Part shown: positions 9,674 to 18,719 of the stretch, in pieces
How the letters are laid out: the number at the start of each line of letters is the position of its first letter
Numbering within the stretch: the stretch's first letter is position 1
Origin: Bacteroidota bacterium
Lineage (GTDB): Bacteria; Bacteroidota; Bacteroidia; AKYH767-A; 2013-40CM-41-45
Length of the DNA stretch: 64,000 nucleotides
Assembly (NCBI GenBank): GCA_016711505.1
Contig: JADJSV010000003.1
Coordinates: forward strand, 310,001 to 374,000
Reading direction: 5' to 3'
Program-made: the position numbers and the translations under genes
Notes under the pieces: generated by a model
The model's database searches: none
What the model saw: only the letters and a program-made list of their open reading frames with translations
Told to the model about the DNA's origin: nothing

Positions 9674-10573
9674 ATGACAAAGCACAAAAGCATTCACAGA
9701 TACAATAGAAATTATAAAAATTTTAATTTTTCTGATCTTACTCCAACGGCAGATGAGGAATATCTGGAGTTAACCGTTGAACTTGATTCTGAAGGCCGGG
9801 TTGTAACTGAATCCAAATTCAGTCCTGATGGTGAGCTTGAAGAACAAAGCACCTACAAATACGGCGACCACGGAAAATTGATTGAACATGAACTGCATTA
9901 TGTAGTCGATGATGCCCGTGAAAAGCGTGTCCTGCAGAGAAATGAAAAAGGAAATGTTGTCAGCGAAATAAAATACTATGGAACTGAAGAAGGTTCAAGA
10001 ACGAATTATGAATACGATGCGAAGGAAAACATTGTAGCGATCGTTACGCTTGATGAAGAAGGCGAATTTGCTTCGCGTGAAGAAATTAAGTACGACGACA
10101 AAGGTGCAGTCATCGAGCGGGCAATTCTGGATGATAAAAAATCAATCGTTTCAAAAACAGTTTTCAATTATTTATCAGGAACACAAATTGAAGAAATTGA
10201 AAGTGGTGCTAACGGCCAGATGATCTCAAGAACATTGAATACGTTTGATGAAAAGGGAAATGAATTAACTTCAGTCCAAACAAACCCTGAAGGCAAATTG
10301 ATCTCAGGAGTAAAAAATATTTACGACGACAAAGGCAATGTCATTGAAAAGATCTACAAAGATTTTTACAGCAAGAATGTAAAAAATGAATACGACGACC
10401 AGAACCGTTTACTAAAACAAGAGATCTACGATGTAAACGGAATGCTCATCAAAAGAAATGCATTTGTCTATGACGACGAAGGAAATATTTTAGAAGAACA
10501 GAATTACGAAATGGATTCAACGAGAGGGGGAAGGGATAGGCATTTTGGGACTAGGTATGTTTACAATGATTAA
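9674..10573 (+). CDS. YD/RHS-like repeat protein of unknown function
   Basis: No known family is certain. The 299 residues form about ten degenerate repeats of 20-25 residues built around YDDKGxxxE (YDDKGAVIERA, FDEKGNELTS, YDDKGNVIEK, YDDQNRLLKQ, YDDEGNILEE), which resembles the YD repeats of RHS proteins and should fold as repetitive beta-strands. There is no signal peptide, no membrane segment and no toxin-like C-terminus, so it is probably cytoplasmic. It is very acidic. The start lies 5 nt after the response regulator gene, suggesting translational coupling and possibly a related job. Confidence 0.75.
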   Translation: MTKHKSIHRYNRNYKNFNFSDLTPTADEEYLELTVELDSEGRVVTESKFSPDGELEEQSTYKYGDHGKLIEHELHYVVDDAREKRVLQRNEKGNVVSEIKYYGTEEGSRTNYEYDAKENIVAIVTLDEEGEFASREEIKYDDKGAVIERAILDDKKSIVSKTVFNYLSGTQIEEIESGANGQMISRTLNTFDEKGNELTSVQTNPEGKLISGVKNIYDDKGNVIEKIYKDFYSKNVKNEYDDQNRLLKQEIYDVNGMLIKRNAFVYDDEGNILEEQNYEMDSTRGGRDRHFGTRYVYND

Positions 10574-10597
10574 GCTGTACGCTTAGTGAGTTTTTTT

Positions 10598-10686
10598 AAC
10601 ACAGAGTTCATAGAGAAAAAAAGGGAGAAAAAAGAGAATTAATATATTCTCCTTTTTCTCCCTTTTTTTATGTGTTCTCCGTGTTT
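10598..10686. repeat. Intergenic inverted repeat, possible bidirectional terminator
   Basis: The left arm (AACACAGAGTTCATAGAG then AAAAAAAGGGAGAAAAAAGAGAAT) is complementary, with several mismatches, to the right arm ending CTCCGTGTT. It belongs to the same GGAGAAAAA class as 8328-8420. It lies between two convergent genes, and each arm contains pyrimidine or purine runs that provide T-tracts in both directions, so it could end both transcripts. Confidence 0.75.
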
Positions 10687-10711
10687 TATTTTACGCGCTA
10701 AATTTAAAGCC

Positions 10712-13318
10712 TTAACCCAAAAAACCTTCCGCCATCGAAATCGCTTTCTTCAACCCCGACGGATTTTTACCGCCAGCCGTTGCATAAAAAGGTTGCCCGC
10801 CACCACCACCTTGGATCTCTTTCGATAATTCGCGGATGATGTTGGTTGCATTCAGGTTTTTATCTTTTACTAAATTATCGGAAACGATCAGACTCAACAA
10901 TGCTTTGCCATCGATCTCGGCTCCGGCAAGGAAGAATAAATTTTCTACCTGATTCTTTAATTCGAATGATAAATTTTTCAGAGCATCTGCAGTCGGTAAT
11001 TCAATTTGTTCGGCAAGGAAATTTATTCCATTTACTGACTTGATCTTTCCGAGCAATTCTTTCTTAATGACCTGTGTTTTTTCATTTGTAAAAACATTGA
11101 TCTGTTCCTGAAGCGCTGTGTTCTCATCCATCAACCCCTGGATTCGTTGTACAAGATCTTTCGGATGTTTCAATAATTCTTTGATGGAATTCAATTGCAA
11201 TTGCTGCTCTTCGAAATATGCCTCCGCTTTATCGGCAGTGATTGCTTCGATACGACGAACACCGGCAGCTACTGCACTTTCGGAAACAATTTTTATTTGT
11301 CCGATCTGTCCGGTTGCTTTTACATGAGTTCCTCCACACAATTCAATGGAGTAGGAAGGGTCGAAAGTGATCACGCGAACAAACTCACCATACTTTTCAC
11401 CAAACAATGCCATCGCACCCATTTCCATTGCCTGCTGCACCGGAACATTTCTCTTTTCATCGAGCAAAATATTTTCACGGATCTTTTCATTCACGATCTT
11501 TTCGATCTTCTGAATTTCTTCGTCTGATACTTTTGCAAAATGTGAAAAGTCAAAACGTGTCTGAGCTTCATTAACAAGCGATCCTTTCTGATTCACATGC
11601 GAACCCAGAACTTGTTTCAACGCAGAATGCAAAAGGTGAGTAGCAGAGTGATTGTTGCTGATCTGCTTTCTGCGCTTTCCATTTATCTGAGTGAAAAATG
11701 TTGCACTCACATCTTTCGGAAGTTTATCGACGTAGTGAATGATCAGATTGTTTTCTTTCTGCGTATCTGTAATGGTTGTCTTTTCTCCATTTGCTTCAAT
11801 GAAACCTGTATCACCGACTTGTCCGCCGCTTTCTGCATAGAAAGGAGTACGATTTAGTACCAACTGATACTGTTCTTTGTTCTTAGCTTTTACTTTTCTG
11901 TAACGAAGAATCTCTGCATCACCTTCAAATTCATCGTAGCCGGTAAACTCAACTTCTTCTCCTTCGCGAACAATTACCCAATCATCAGTATCAACCACTG
12001 CTGCTGCACGCGATCTTTCTTTTTGTTCGTCCAGACTCTTATTAAAGCCAACCATGTCGACTTCCATGCCTCTTTCACGAGCCATTAATTCTGTAAGGTC
12101 AATTGGAAAACCGAATGTATCAAAAAGTTCGAATGCAAATTTGCCATCCACATTCTTGCCTTTGTATTCTTCGAATTTTTTTATTCCTGTATCTAATGTT
12201 CTAAGAAAAGCATTTTCTTCTTCAGTGATCACACGGATCACAAAATCCTGCTGGGCTTTTAATTCAGGGAAAACATCTTTGAACTGTTCTGCAAGAATTG
12301 GAGCCAGTTTATTCATGAATGGTTCTTTCAGATTCAGAAAAGTAAATCCATAACGGACAGCACGACGAAGAATCCTGCGGATCACATACCCTGCCTTATT
12401 ATTACTCGGTAATTGTCCGTCAGCAATCGCTAATGCAATTGCACGAATGTGATCAGACATTACACGCATGGCAATATCTGTTTTTTCTGCAGCGCCATAT
12501 TTTACTCCTGAATTCAATGCAATGAATTGAATCATCGGTTGGAAGACATCAGTATCATAATTCGAAGTCTTGCCTTGCATGGCCATACACAAACGTTCAA
12601 AACCCATTCCTGTATCGACATGTTGCGCAGGCAATTTATCGAGACTTCCATCTGTCTTGCGATTGAATTCCATGAAGACGTTGTTCCAAACTTCAATCAC
12701 TTGTGGATGCGATTCATTCACTAACGTTTTTCCGTCAACTTTTTTTCTTTCTTCATCGGAACGAAGATCAACGTGAATTTCAGTACAAGGACCACACGGA
12801 CCCGTTGCACCCATTTCCCAGAAATTATCTTTTTTATTACCTCTCAAAATTCTGTCTTCCGGCAACACTTTTTTCCAATGATCAAAACTCTCCTGATCGA
12901 ATGCAAGGTTTTCTTTTGCATCGCCTTCAAATACGGTGACGTATAATCTATCCTTTGGAAGTTTGTAAATATCAGTCAGCAATTCCCAGCTCCATGCAAT
13001 TGCATCTTTTTTGAAATAATCGCCGAACGACCAGTTCCCAAGCATTTCAAACATGGTATGATGGTACGTGTCAATTCCAACTTCCTCAAGGTCATTGTGT
13101 TTACCTGAAACCCGCAAACATTTTTGAGTATTCGCGATCCGCGCATATTTTGCCGGTGAATTTCCGAGAAAAATATCCTTGAATTGATTCATACCCGCAT
13201 TGGTGAACATGAGCGTAGGATCATTTTTCACTACCATTGGTGCGGAAGGAACGATATGGTGGCCTTTACTCTTGAAAAAATCAAGAAAAGCGGTCCGGAT
13301 TTGAGCCGAAGTCATCAT
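10712..13318 (-). CDS. alaS: Alanine--tRNA ligase
   Basis: Full-length AlaRS of 868 residues that charges tRNA-Ala and edits Ser/Gly mischarging. The class II catalytic core is N-terminal (starting IRTAFLDFFKSKGHHIVPS, with MFEMLGNWSFGDYFK). The editing domain carries zinc-binding HSATHLLH and the CGGTH motif, and a C-terminal domain ends in the glycine-rich GGGGGQPFYATAGGK. The reading frame is intact. It is transcribed away from the peptidase gene at 13410, with about 90 nt between starts. Confidence 0.98.
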   Translation of the reverse strand: MMTSAQIRTAFLDFFKSKGHHIVPSAPMVVKNDPTLMFTNAGMNQFKDIFLGNSPAKYARIANTQKCLRVSGKHNDLEEVGIDTYHHTMFEMLGNWSFGDYFKKDAIAWSWELLTDIYKLPKDRLYVTVFEGDAKENLAFDQESFDHWKKVLPEDRILRGNKKDNFWEMGATGPCGPCTEIHVDLRSDEERKKVDGKTLVNESHPQVIEVWNNVFMEFNRKTDGSLDKLPAQHVDTGMGFERLCMAMQGKTSNYDTDVFQPMIQFIALNSGVKYGAAEKTDIAMRVMSDHIRAIALAIADGQLPSNNKAGYVIRRILRRAVRYGFTFLNLKEPFMNKLAPILAEQFKDVFPELKAQQDFVIRVITEEENAFLRTLDTGIKKFEEYKGKNVDGKFAFELFDTFGFPIDLTELMARERGMEVDMVGFNKSLDEQKERSRAAAVVDTDDWVIVREGEEVEFTGYDEFEGDAEILRYRKVKAKNKEQYQLVLNRTPFYAESGGQVGDTGFIEANGEKTTITDTQKENNLIIHYVDKLPKDVSATFFTQINGKRRKQISNNHSATHLLHSALKQVLGSHVNQKGSLVNEAQTRFDFSHFAKVSDEEIQKIEKIVNEKIRENILLDEKRNVPVQQAMEMGAMALFGEKYGEFVRVITFDPSYSIELCGGTHVKATGQIGQIKIVSESAVAAGVRRIEAITADKAEAYFEEQQLQLNSIKELLKHPKDLVQRIQGLMDENTALQEQINVFTNEKTQVIKKELLGKIKSVNGINFLAEQIELPTADALKNLSFELKNQVENLFFLAGAEIDGKALLSLIVSDNLVKDKNLNATNIIRELSKEIQGGGGGQPFYATAGGKNPSGLKKAISMAEGFLG

Positions 13319-13329
13319 TGTATTTTAAG

Positions 13330-13360
13330 TTGGTTGTAGTATCTTGAGAGCGTATATTTG
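13330..13360 (+). promoter_or_regulatory. Bacteroidota-type promoter for the M23 peptidase gene
   Basis: A TTG (13330-13332) is separated by 20 nt from TATATTTG (13353-13360), matching the TTG-N19..21-TAnnTTTG pattern. It lies about 50 nt before the peptidase start, inside the alaS divergent interval. Confidence 0.6.
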
Positions 13361-13409
13361 CACGCCCAAAGTCGTGCGAATATAAACAGGATAAACGAAT
13401 TTTTATAGA

Positions 13410-14378
13410 ATGCCGAACGTAAAATATCACTTCAATACTGCCACGCTGAAATACGAACGAGTCATCGTTAGCTGGAAGAAGCGATTTTTTCGTTTAATGG
13501 GTTGGCTGGCTACGGCTGTAGTTTTTGGAGCTATTATCATGCTCATTGCATATAACTTTTTTGATTCTCCGAAAGAAAAAAGACTAAAACGCCAACTTGA
13601 AGAAACCACTTATCAGCTTGAACTATTAAAGCAGCGAAGTGATCAGGTTGCAGAAGTACTGAAAGATATTCAGGAAAGAGACAATACAATTTACAGAGTC
13701 ATCTTTGAAGCAGAACCAATTCCATCTAGTGTTCGTGGAGCGGGATTTGGTGGTGTTGATCGTTACAATAAACTTCGTGACTATTATAATGCTGATCTCA
13801 TTGTCGATGTTACAAAGAGAATCGATCAACTTTCTAAACAATTGTATGTTCAGTCGAAATCGTACGATGAAGTCTGGCAACTGGTAAAGAATAAAGCAAC
13901 AATGCTTGCTGCAATTCCTGCTATACAACCTGTGTCGAATAAAGATATGACACGCGTAGCTTCCGGTTATGGCTGGAGAATTCATCCCATCTACAAAACA
14001 GAAAAATTACATACAGGAATGGATTTCACTGCTATTGTCGGAACAGAGATCTATGCAACAGGAAATGGATCTGTCGTAAAGGTTGAAAAGGATGGGCGTG
14101 GTTATGGAAATAATATCATCATCAATCATGGGTACGGCTATGAAAGTTTATACGGACACATGAGCAAATTTAATGTTCGACCTGGACAAAAAGTGAAGCG
14201 CGGCGATCTGATTGGTTTCGTTGGAAACTCAGGTACTTCTACAGGACCGCATTTACACTATGAGGTTCGGAAAAATGGAAATCCTGTAAATCCGGTCAAC
14301 TTCTATTATAATGATCTTACTCCTGAAGAATACACGAAAAATGCTGGAAATTTCTTCTCAGGCCGGACAAGCTTTTGA
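13410..14378 (+). CDS. Membrane-anchored M23 (LytM-type) metallopeptidase
   Basis: A single N-terminal transmembrane helix (about residues 31-48) is followed by a coiled coil (about 53-92) and a C-terminal LytM domain. The zinc ligands are visible: H201 and D205 in HTGMDFTA, and H281 and H283 in HLHYEV; the catalytic block is complete. M23 enzymes cut peptidoglycan cross-links or, without enzyme activity, activate amidases. With all ligands present this one is probably an active periplasmic endopeptidase working in cell-wall growth or division. The 322-residue length and layout match Bacteroidota M23 proteins often found beside alaS. Confidence 0.93.
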   Translation: MPNVKYHFNTATLKYERVIVSWKKRFFRLMGWLATAVVFGAIIMLIAYNFFDSPKEKRLKRQLEETTYQLELLKQRSDQVAEVLKDIQERDNTIYRVIFEAEPIPSSVRGAGFGGVDRYNKLRDYYNADLIVDVTKRIDQLSKQLYVQSKSYDEVWQLVKNKATMLAAIPAIQPVSNKDMTRVASGYGWRIHPIYKTEKLHTGMDFTAIVGTEIYATGNGSVVKVEKDGRGYGNNIIINHGYGYESLYGHMSKFNVRPGQKVKRGDLIGFVGNSGTSTGPHLHYEVRKNGNPVNPVNFYYNDLTPEEYTKNAGNFFSGRTSF

Positions 14379-14400
14379 TTAATTACATGGTGTTATAGGA

Positions 14401-14459
14401 GGTTGACAGGTTTGCAGGTTCGCAACCTGCAAACCTGTTAACCTGTCAACCTGTAAACC
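14401..14459. repeat. Heptad inverted repeat (AACCTGC class)
   Basis: GGTTGACAGGTTTGCAGGTT is followed by CGC and its complement AACCTGCAAACCTG, with one extra unit before TCAACC, giving a hairpin of about 20 bp. Each arm is a tandem run of 7-8 nt units of the form AACCTGY. It begins 22 nt after the M23 stop. The remaining gap to the next gene holds only the promoter described at 14540. Confidence 0.85.
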
Positions 14460-14539
14460 CTTTAATCTCTTCCAATCTCACTTTTTCAACTATTTCCTTC
14501 GCTTTACCGCGCCCATAGCGGCTTTTGCCAAATAACCCA

Positions 14540-14570
14540 TTGGATTATTTCAATATTACCTGTACTTTCG
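14540..14570 (+). promoter_or_regulatory. Promoter of the giant T9SS protein gene
   Basis: TTG (14540-14542), a 20-nt spacer and TACTTTCG (14563-14570) fit the Bacteroidota pattern with TTCG in place of TTTG. It ends 26 nt before the start codon, implying a very short leader. Confidence 0.55.
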
Positions 14571-14596
14571 CGCCACTTAACTTAATATAAGACAAC

Positions 14597-17500
14597 ATGT
14601 TAAAAAAATTACAATTCGCGGTTTTTGCACTCTTGATTTTCTCATCTGCAAATGCTCAAAATTTTAAATGGGCAGTATCAGGTGGCGGTGCTACTTATGA
14701 TGAAGGTGTCGGAATAACAACCGATGCAAACGGAAATGTTCTGATCACAGGTATGCTGGAAAGCGTAGCCAATTTCAGCGGAACAGTTTTGACTGCTGCC
14801 GGACAACACGATATTGTTGTTGCAAAATATAATGCAGACGGAACATTGTTATGGGTTAGAAAAGCCGGAGGTTTGGAAGGCGATAAAGCTTATGGTATTG
14901 TCACTGATGCAGCAATGAATGTTTACATCAGCGGAGAGTATGAAGCTACTTCCAGTTTCGGAAATGGAATTTCAATTACGTCATCAGGTGGTAATGATGC
15001 ATTCATAGCTAAGTATGATTCAAGCGGAAATATTCAATGGGTTTCCCCGATAAAAGGAACAGGTGAGGAAAGAGGATATGGATTGAGTCTGGATCAAGCA
15101 GGAAATATTTACTGTACAGGATTCTCTTCAAGTGGAATTACCAATTTTGGTAATAACAAAACAACTACAGGCAATGCAGGTGGCGAAGATATTTATCTTG
15201 CGAAATTTAATTCAAGCGGACTATGCCAATGGGCAAAGCGTTTTGGTGGAAGTAATGCTGACAGAGGATATCAGGTGCTTGCTGATAATAACGGAAATCT
15301 TTTTATCAATGGTGTATTTTCAAACACGGTAAATTTCGGAACAGGTAATCAGACGAGCGCAGGTAAAACTGATATTTATTTTGCAAAAGCCAGTCAAAGC
15401 ACCGGTACAGTTTCATGGGTTAAAAAATATGGAAGTACAGAGGATGAAGTTGTGTATTCACTTTTCAAAGATGCAGCAGGAAACTTTTATCAGGCAGGTA
15501 GCTTTAAACTTACAACAAACTTCGGTGGAATTTCTCTGACAAGTTCATGGAATAGTGATGGCTTTGTTTTGAAAACAGATAACAATGGAAATTCAACATG
15601 GGCTATAAAAATGGGAAGCGGTTATGCTGACATCGCCCGTGGTGTAAGTGCCGACAACAACGGAAACGTTTTTGTTTGCGGAGAGTTTGGCGGTTGGGTG
15701 AATTTTGGTGGTACTAACATTCAAAGTGCCGGCGATATGGACGCATTTGTTGCATGTTATGATGCTGCTACTGCGGCTATCAAGTGGGTAAAAGGTGCTG
15801 GTTCTGCAGTGTATGATAAAGCCCGCGGCATTACTACATCTTCAGCAGGTGTCACTTATGTTACCGGTGATTTTAAAAATACTGTAGCTTTTGGTCCGTC
15901 GACATTAACTTCAAATGGACTTGCAGATATTTTTGTTGCAAGAATGGGTGCTGCATTTGCTGCAGAGCCAACGAATTCTTCAACATCACTTACTATCGGA
16001 ACAACTACATGTTCAAGTGCACAATTAAACTGGATCAGTGGTAATGGTGCGAAACGAATTGTAATTGCTAAAGCCGGTTCAGCAGTTTCTGCTTTGCCTG
16101 TTGATGGAATGGTTTATTCTGCAAATGCTGCTTTCGGTAGTGGTGCAGATCTTGGTGGTGGAAATTTTATCGTGTATGATGGAACTGCAAATAATACTAA
16201 CGTAACAGGACTAACTCCGGGAGTAAATTATCATTTCTCAGTTGTAGAATATAATGGCGCTGCTGAAACTGTAAATTATAAAACAACAACATTACCTGTT
16301 GCAAATACAACTATTGCAGGTGCAAATGTTACTTTCAATGTGCAAAATCCATCGATTTGTCCGGGTGGTAATGTTTCAATCACTGCCAGTGGTGCAACAA
16401 CATATAACTGGTCACCGTCAACAGGATTGAGTGCAACAACAGGAAGTACCGTAATTGCTAATCCGGCAACAACAACAACTTATACTGTAGTTGGAACAAC
16501 GGGTGCCTGTACAGATACAGAAATGATAACCGTGACTGTTGGCTCAGGTGCTGCTAACGTAACTTTTTCTGTGCAAAATCCTACGATCTGTCAAGGTGGA
16601 AATATTTCTATTACAGCAAGCGGTGCAACGAACTATACATGGTCACCGGCAACAGGCCTGAGTGCAACAACAGGAAGTACAGTTGTTGCGAATCCTACAA
16701 CAACTACAACTTATACTGTAGTTGGAACAACAGGATCATGCAGTGATACAAAAACTATAACAGTAACCGTTGCATCTCCATCGGTAACATTCTCTGTACA
16801 AAATCCTTCGATTTGTCCGGGCGGAAGTGTTTCGATTACTGCAAACGGCGCAACAACTTATGCATGGTCTCCGGCAACGGGATTAAGCGCGACAACAGGA
16901 AGTACAGTAGTTGCGAATCCAGCATCGACTACAACCTATACAGTAGTCGGAACAACAGGTTCATGCAGTGATACGAAAACAATTACCGTTACAGTCGGAG
17001 CAGGTTCAGCAAATGTGACCTTCTCAGTTCAGAACCCAACGATATGTCCCGGTGGTAATGTTTCAATCACTGCAAGTGGTGCAACAACATACAACTGGTC
17101 TCCTTCAACAGGATTAAATGTAACAACAGGAAGTACAGTCATTGCAAGTCCGGCTACAACTACTACGTACACTGTGATTGGTACAAGCGGTTCATGTTCT
17201 GATACAAAAACAATTACAGTAACGGTAGGAAGTGGACAAAGTGTATCGTTCACAGGACTTGCGCCGGCTTATGCACCGAATGGTTCAGGAGCATTTTTAA
17301 CAGGAACTCCTGCAGGTGGAGTGTTTTCCGGTCCGGGCATGACAGGTAATTATTTCAGACCATCGGCTGCCGGAACAGGTGGACCATATACGATTACATA
17401 TACTGTTTCAGGTGGATCATGCGCAAGTACTGCTACTCAGACAACAAGTGTTACTGCGCAGCCAAATAATTGTACGATTCCTCCGACAAGTGGTTCTGCA

Positions 17501-18055
17501 AGCAACATTACTTCTACAAGTGCATTGATCACATGGAGTACAACGGCAATCTCTGATTCACTTCAATTGAAGTACCGCGTTTCAGGATCGCCTGAAGGTT
17601 CTTCTATAGTTGTTGTTATACCAACACCTGCCGGAACTCCGAACTCATATCAGTTAACAGGTCTGACTCCCGGAACAGTATACTCTGTTTATCTGAGAGC
17701 AATTTGTAACAATGTAAAATCAGCTGACCAGTTACGTATTCCGTTTACAACACCAAGTGTTGCCAGAGTAAGAGATATTGAAGCCGTTTCATCAATTGAA
17801 AATATTGATTTCACTGTTTATCCCAATCCAAGTCAGGGTGTTTTCAATCTGAGTTTCTTCCCGATGGAAAATCAGATCTACAACATCAGAATTTATGATA
17901 TGAATGGAAGAGTTGTATGGACTGCGGAATATAATTCAACGGCGGGAGAAAATATTATTCCGGTTGACTTGCAGAATTATTCGAAAGGTATTTACATTGT
18001 TGAAATGATAAGCGGCAAAAGTGTTTATCAGTCAAGAATGGTTGTACAAGAGTAA
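14597..18055 (+). CDS. T9SS-sorted SBBP propeller and Ig-repeat surface protein
   Basis: Secreted protein of 1152 residues with a clear signal peptide (LQFAVFALLIFSSANAQ). Residues 20-455 hold SBBP-type propeller repeats (for example DANGNVLITGML, DAAMNVYISGEY, DQAGNIYCTGFS). A fibronectin-III-like stretch follows. Four near-identical Ig/PKD-like repeats of about 75 residues (NPSICPGGNVSITASGATTY) span about 575-880, then another Fn3 domain (about 965-1055). The end, YPNPSQGVFNLSF to QSRMVVQE, is a T9SS type A sorting domain, so it should cross the outer membrane and be anchored or released. Probably an adhesin; no enzyme motif is visible. It has its own promoter and terminator. Confidence 0.9.
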   Translation: MLKKLQFAVFALLIFSSANAQNFKWAVSGGGATYDEGVGITTDANGNVLITGMLESVANFSGTVLTAAGQHDIVVAKYNADGTLLWVRKAGGLEGDKAYGIVTDAAMNVYISGEYEATSSFGNGISITSSGGNDAFIAKYDSSGNIQWVSPIKGTGEERGYGLSLDQAGNIYCTGFSSSGITNFGNNKTTTGNAGGEDIYLAKFNSSGLCQWAKRFGGSNADRGYQVLADNNGNLFINGVFSNTVNFGTGNQTSAGKTDIYFAKASQSTGTVSWVKKYGSTEDEVVYSLFKDAAGNFYQAGSFKLTTNFGGISLTSSWNSDGFVLKTDNNGNSTWAIKMGSGYADIARGVSADNNGNVFVCGEFGGWVNFGGTNIQSAGDMDAFVACYDAATAAIKWVKGAGSAVYDKARGITTSSAGVTYVTGDFKNTVAFGPSTLTSNGLADIFVARMGAAFAAEPTNSSTSLTIGTTTCSSAQLNWISGNGAKRIVIAKAGSAVSALPVDGMVYSANAAFGSGADLGGGNFIVYDGTANNTNVTGLTPGVNYHFSVVEYNGAAETVNYKTTTLPVANTTIAGANVTFNVQNPSICPGGNVSITASGATTYNWSPSTGLSATTGSTVIANPATTTTYTVVGTTGACTDTEMITVTVGSGAANVTFSVQNPTICQGGNISITASGATNYTWSPATGLSATTGSTVVANPTTTTTYTVVGTTGSCSDTKTITVTVASPSVTFSVQNPSICPGGSVSITANGATTYAWSPATGLSATTGSTVVANPASTTTYTVVGTTGSCSDTKTITVTVGAGSANVTFSVQNPTICPGGNVSITASGATTYNWSPSTGLNVTTGSTVIASPATTTTYTVIGTSGSCSDTKTITVTVGSGQSVSFTGLAPAYAPNGSGAFLTGTPAGGVFSGPGMTGNYFRPSAAGTGGPYTITYTVSGGSCASTATQTTSVTAQPNNCTIPPTSGSASNITSTSALITWSTTAISDSLQLKYRVSGSPEGSSIVVVIPTPAGTPNSYQLTGLTPGTVYSVYLRAICNNVKSADQLRIPFTTPSVARVRDIEAVSSIENIDFTVYPNPSQGVFNLSFFPMENQIYNIRIYDMNGRVVWTAEYNSTAGENIIPVDLQNYSKGIYIVEMISGKSVYQSRMVVQE
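16325..17233 (+). repeat. Four tandem in-gene repeats encoding Ig-like domains
   Basis: Four copies of about 225-235 nt begin near 16325, 16557, 16786 and 17015, encoding N-P-[ST]-I-C-[PQ]-G-G-[NS]-[VI]-S-I-T-A units. The DNA copies are diverged at third positions but the proteins stay close, showing duplication followed by purifying selection. Such repeats invite recombination and copy-number change. Confidence 0.85.
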
Positions 18056-18071
18056 TTTGTTAAGACTTCTG

Positions 18072-18104
18072 AAAACCTGCATCTTACGGTGCAGGTTTTT
18101 TTTT
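18072..18104 (+). terminator. Rho-independent terminator after the giant surface protein
   Basis: AAAACCTGCA pairs with TGCAGGTTTT around an eight-base loop and is followed by more T residues (nine in total). It begins 17 nt after the stop codon. Confidence 0.9.
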
Positions 18105-18174
18105 GCCTGCATGAAAAAGTTGTTGGATATTTAAAACATACACTCTATATTCGCTAAACTTAAAAGGACCACAA

Positions 18175-18624
18175 ATGCCGTATAAAGAGAAAGAAATCGA
18201 GAAATTATACTACACCATCGGTGAAGTTGCACAAATGTTCAACGTTAATACTTCTCATATCCGTTTCTGGTCAAAGGAATTTGATGTGATCCGCCCGGCT
18301 ACCAATAAAAAAGGTAACAGGATGTACACTCAACCTGATATCGAAAATTTTAAGAAAATTTATCACCTCGTTAAAGAAAAAGGATTTACTCTGAAAGGAG
18401 CAAAAACTGAATTAAAAGATAAGCGTACAGTAAGACCTGATTTCTATGCTAATGGCAACGAAGTTCAGTTACATGATAATCCAATCGACATTCCTATTTT
18501 CTCTGCATCTCAGGCAGATCAGGATGCCTTCGTAAATAAAATTGCATTAAAGAATACGTTGTCAAAAATAAAATCGTCTCTTTTAGAAATGCAACGTGAC
18601 CTTACTTTGCTTGAAGCAAGATAA
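18175..18624 (+). CDS. MerR-family transcriptional regulator
   Basis: Small regulator of 149 residues with an N-terminal MerR winged helix-turn-helix (YYTIGEVAQMFNVNTSHIRFWSKEF), the basic second recognition region (RMYTQPDIENFKKIYHLVKEKGFTLKGAKTELK) and a short C-terminal coiled coil (IALKNTLSKIKSSLLEMQRDLTLLE). There are no metal-binding cysteines, so it is not a metal sensor of the classical kind. In Bacteroidota, close homologues are commonly found next to M23 peptidase and alaS genes, as here, but the regulon is unknown. Confidence 0.9.
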   Translation: MPYKEKEIEKLYYTIGEVAQMFNVNTSHIRFWSKEFDVIRPATNKKGNRMYTQPDIENFKKIYHLVKEKGFTLKGAKTELKDKRTVRPDFYANGNEVQLHDNPIDIPIFSASQADQDAFVNKIALKNTLSKIKSSLLEMQRDLTLLEAR

Positions 18625-18719
18625 GTAACCATACCGATCATTTATTTCTAATTTCAAATTCAGTATACGGATGGTGTCATCACATTCTCCGTGTCTTGAA
18701 TTGTAATTTCATAAAGGCC

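Noticed and set aside
9674..10573. RHS toxin with immunity partner
   Set aside because: No signal peptide, no RHS core cage or toxin tip, and no small immunity gene follows.
14401..14459. Rho-independent terminator
   Set aside because: The hairpin lacks a T-tract and is made of heptads; it fits the intergenic array family better.
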